Assembly (NCBI RefSeq): GCF_011694815.1
Contig: NZ_CP050177.1
Span: 4,689,001 to 4,753,000, forward strand
Direction of reading: 5' to 3'
DNA from: Streptomyces liangshanensis
GTDB taxonomy: Bacteria; Actinomycetota; Actinomycetes; Streptomycetales; Streptomycetaceae
Length of the DNA stretch: 64,000 nt
Position numbers and translations under genes: made by a program. Below the pieces are notes generated by a model. That model worked only from the letters and a program-made list of their open reading frames with translations, had not been told where the DNA came from and searched no databases. Positions 63,807 through 64,000 of this stretch are shown here, in pieces. How positions within the stretch are numbered: the stretch's first letter is position 1; every line of letters begins with the position of its first letter.

Positions 63807-64000
63807 TGCGTCACCTCATCTCCATCGACGACCTCACCGACGCGGAACTGCGGGGCATCGCCTCCCGGGGCGCCGAGTTCTCGGCCGGCCTGGCCGCCCC
63901 CTCCGCCCCGCTCGCCGGGCAGGTGGTCGGCGTCTACTTCGCGAAGACCTCCACCCGTACCCGTACCGCCTTCTCGTCCGGATCGCTGCGGCTCGGCGGA
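63803..64000 (+). CDS. Ornithine/aspartate-carbamoyltransferase-like protein, 3' end missing
   Basis: Sixty-six residues are present before the edge. MMRHLISIDDLTDAELRGIA and VVGVYFAKTSTRTRTAFSSGSLRLGG give the carbamoyl-phosphate motif STRTR. In viomycin, VioL of this type is proposed to carbamoylate diaminopropionate to beta-ureidoalanine. Together with the SbnA/SbnB pair that is the best guess here. The ATG overlaps the NRPS stop by 4 bp, and AGGAAGG is upstream, so it belongs to the same operon. Primary arginine biosynthesis is less likely in this position. Confidence 0.75.

Overview
The window is high-GC chromosomal DNA of a Streptomyces-type actinomycete. Chaplin and rodlin aerial-coat genes, rare in-frame TTA (bldA) codons, a SARP regulator, GTG starts, 4-bp ATGA/GTGA gene overlaps and strong GC hairpin terminators all point that way.

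Region 1 (1-7 kb) is a cell-surface and aerial-development locus. It holds a partial secreted glycoside hydrolase, an ATP-grasp ligase, a long sortase-anchored chaplin, a short chaplin, two divergent rodlins, an LCP (LytR-CpsA-Psr) lipoprotein and an unusual third rodlin. The order long chaplin - short chaplin - rodlin - rodlin matches the S. coelicolor chpA-chpD-rdlA-rdlB locus. Region 2 (7-29.5 kb) is mixed housekeeping and accessory DNA. It contains a secreted beta-propeller protein, a VOC protein, a SnoaL-like protein, an XRE/DUF397 pair with small partner genes (two TTA codons), an acid phosphatase, exonuclease III, MerR and GNAT genes, an ESX/WXG-like three-gene operon, a Baeyer-Villiger monooxygenase/hydrolase/SDR operon, a tricorn protease, and a TetR regulator followed by an MMPL exporter.

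Region 3 (about 29.6 kb to the right edge, where it runs off) is a hybrid biosynthetic gene cluster that I do not recognise as a known one. A TTA-containing SARP regulator heads it. SbnB- and SbnA-like enzymes should make L-2,3-diaminopropionate, and an ornithine-carbamoyltransferase-like protein at the right edge suggests conversion to beta-ureidoalanine, as proposed for viomycin and capreomycin. TrpE, TrpG, TrpD and a class II DAHP synthase should boost tryptophan supply, as in the CDA cluster. A flavin-dependent tryptophan halogenase and a flavin reductase should chlorinate tryptophan. ACP, KS, CLF, KR and an HCCA-isomerase/DsbA-like protein form a type II PKS/FAS-like acyl line. A stand-alone condensation domain probably joins that acyl group to the NRPS (A-T-C-A-T, then C-A-T-C-A-T), helped by an MbtH protein. 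No thioesterase or dehydratase is inside the window.

The two most unusual items are small repetitive peptides embedded in this cluster. One is a secreted 139-aa protein with eight ENPWP repeats, placed between the DAHP synthase and trpD. The other is a 56-aa, mostly asparagine peptide that has its own ribosome binding site yet is in frame with, and not separated by a stop from, an FAD monooxygenase. Neither resembles a standard NRPS or PKS component. They could be repeat-type RiPP precursors (one with Trp cores next to a Trp halogenase), carrier or immunity proteins, or structural secreted proteins; the sequence alone does not decide.
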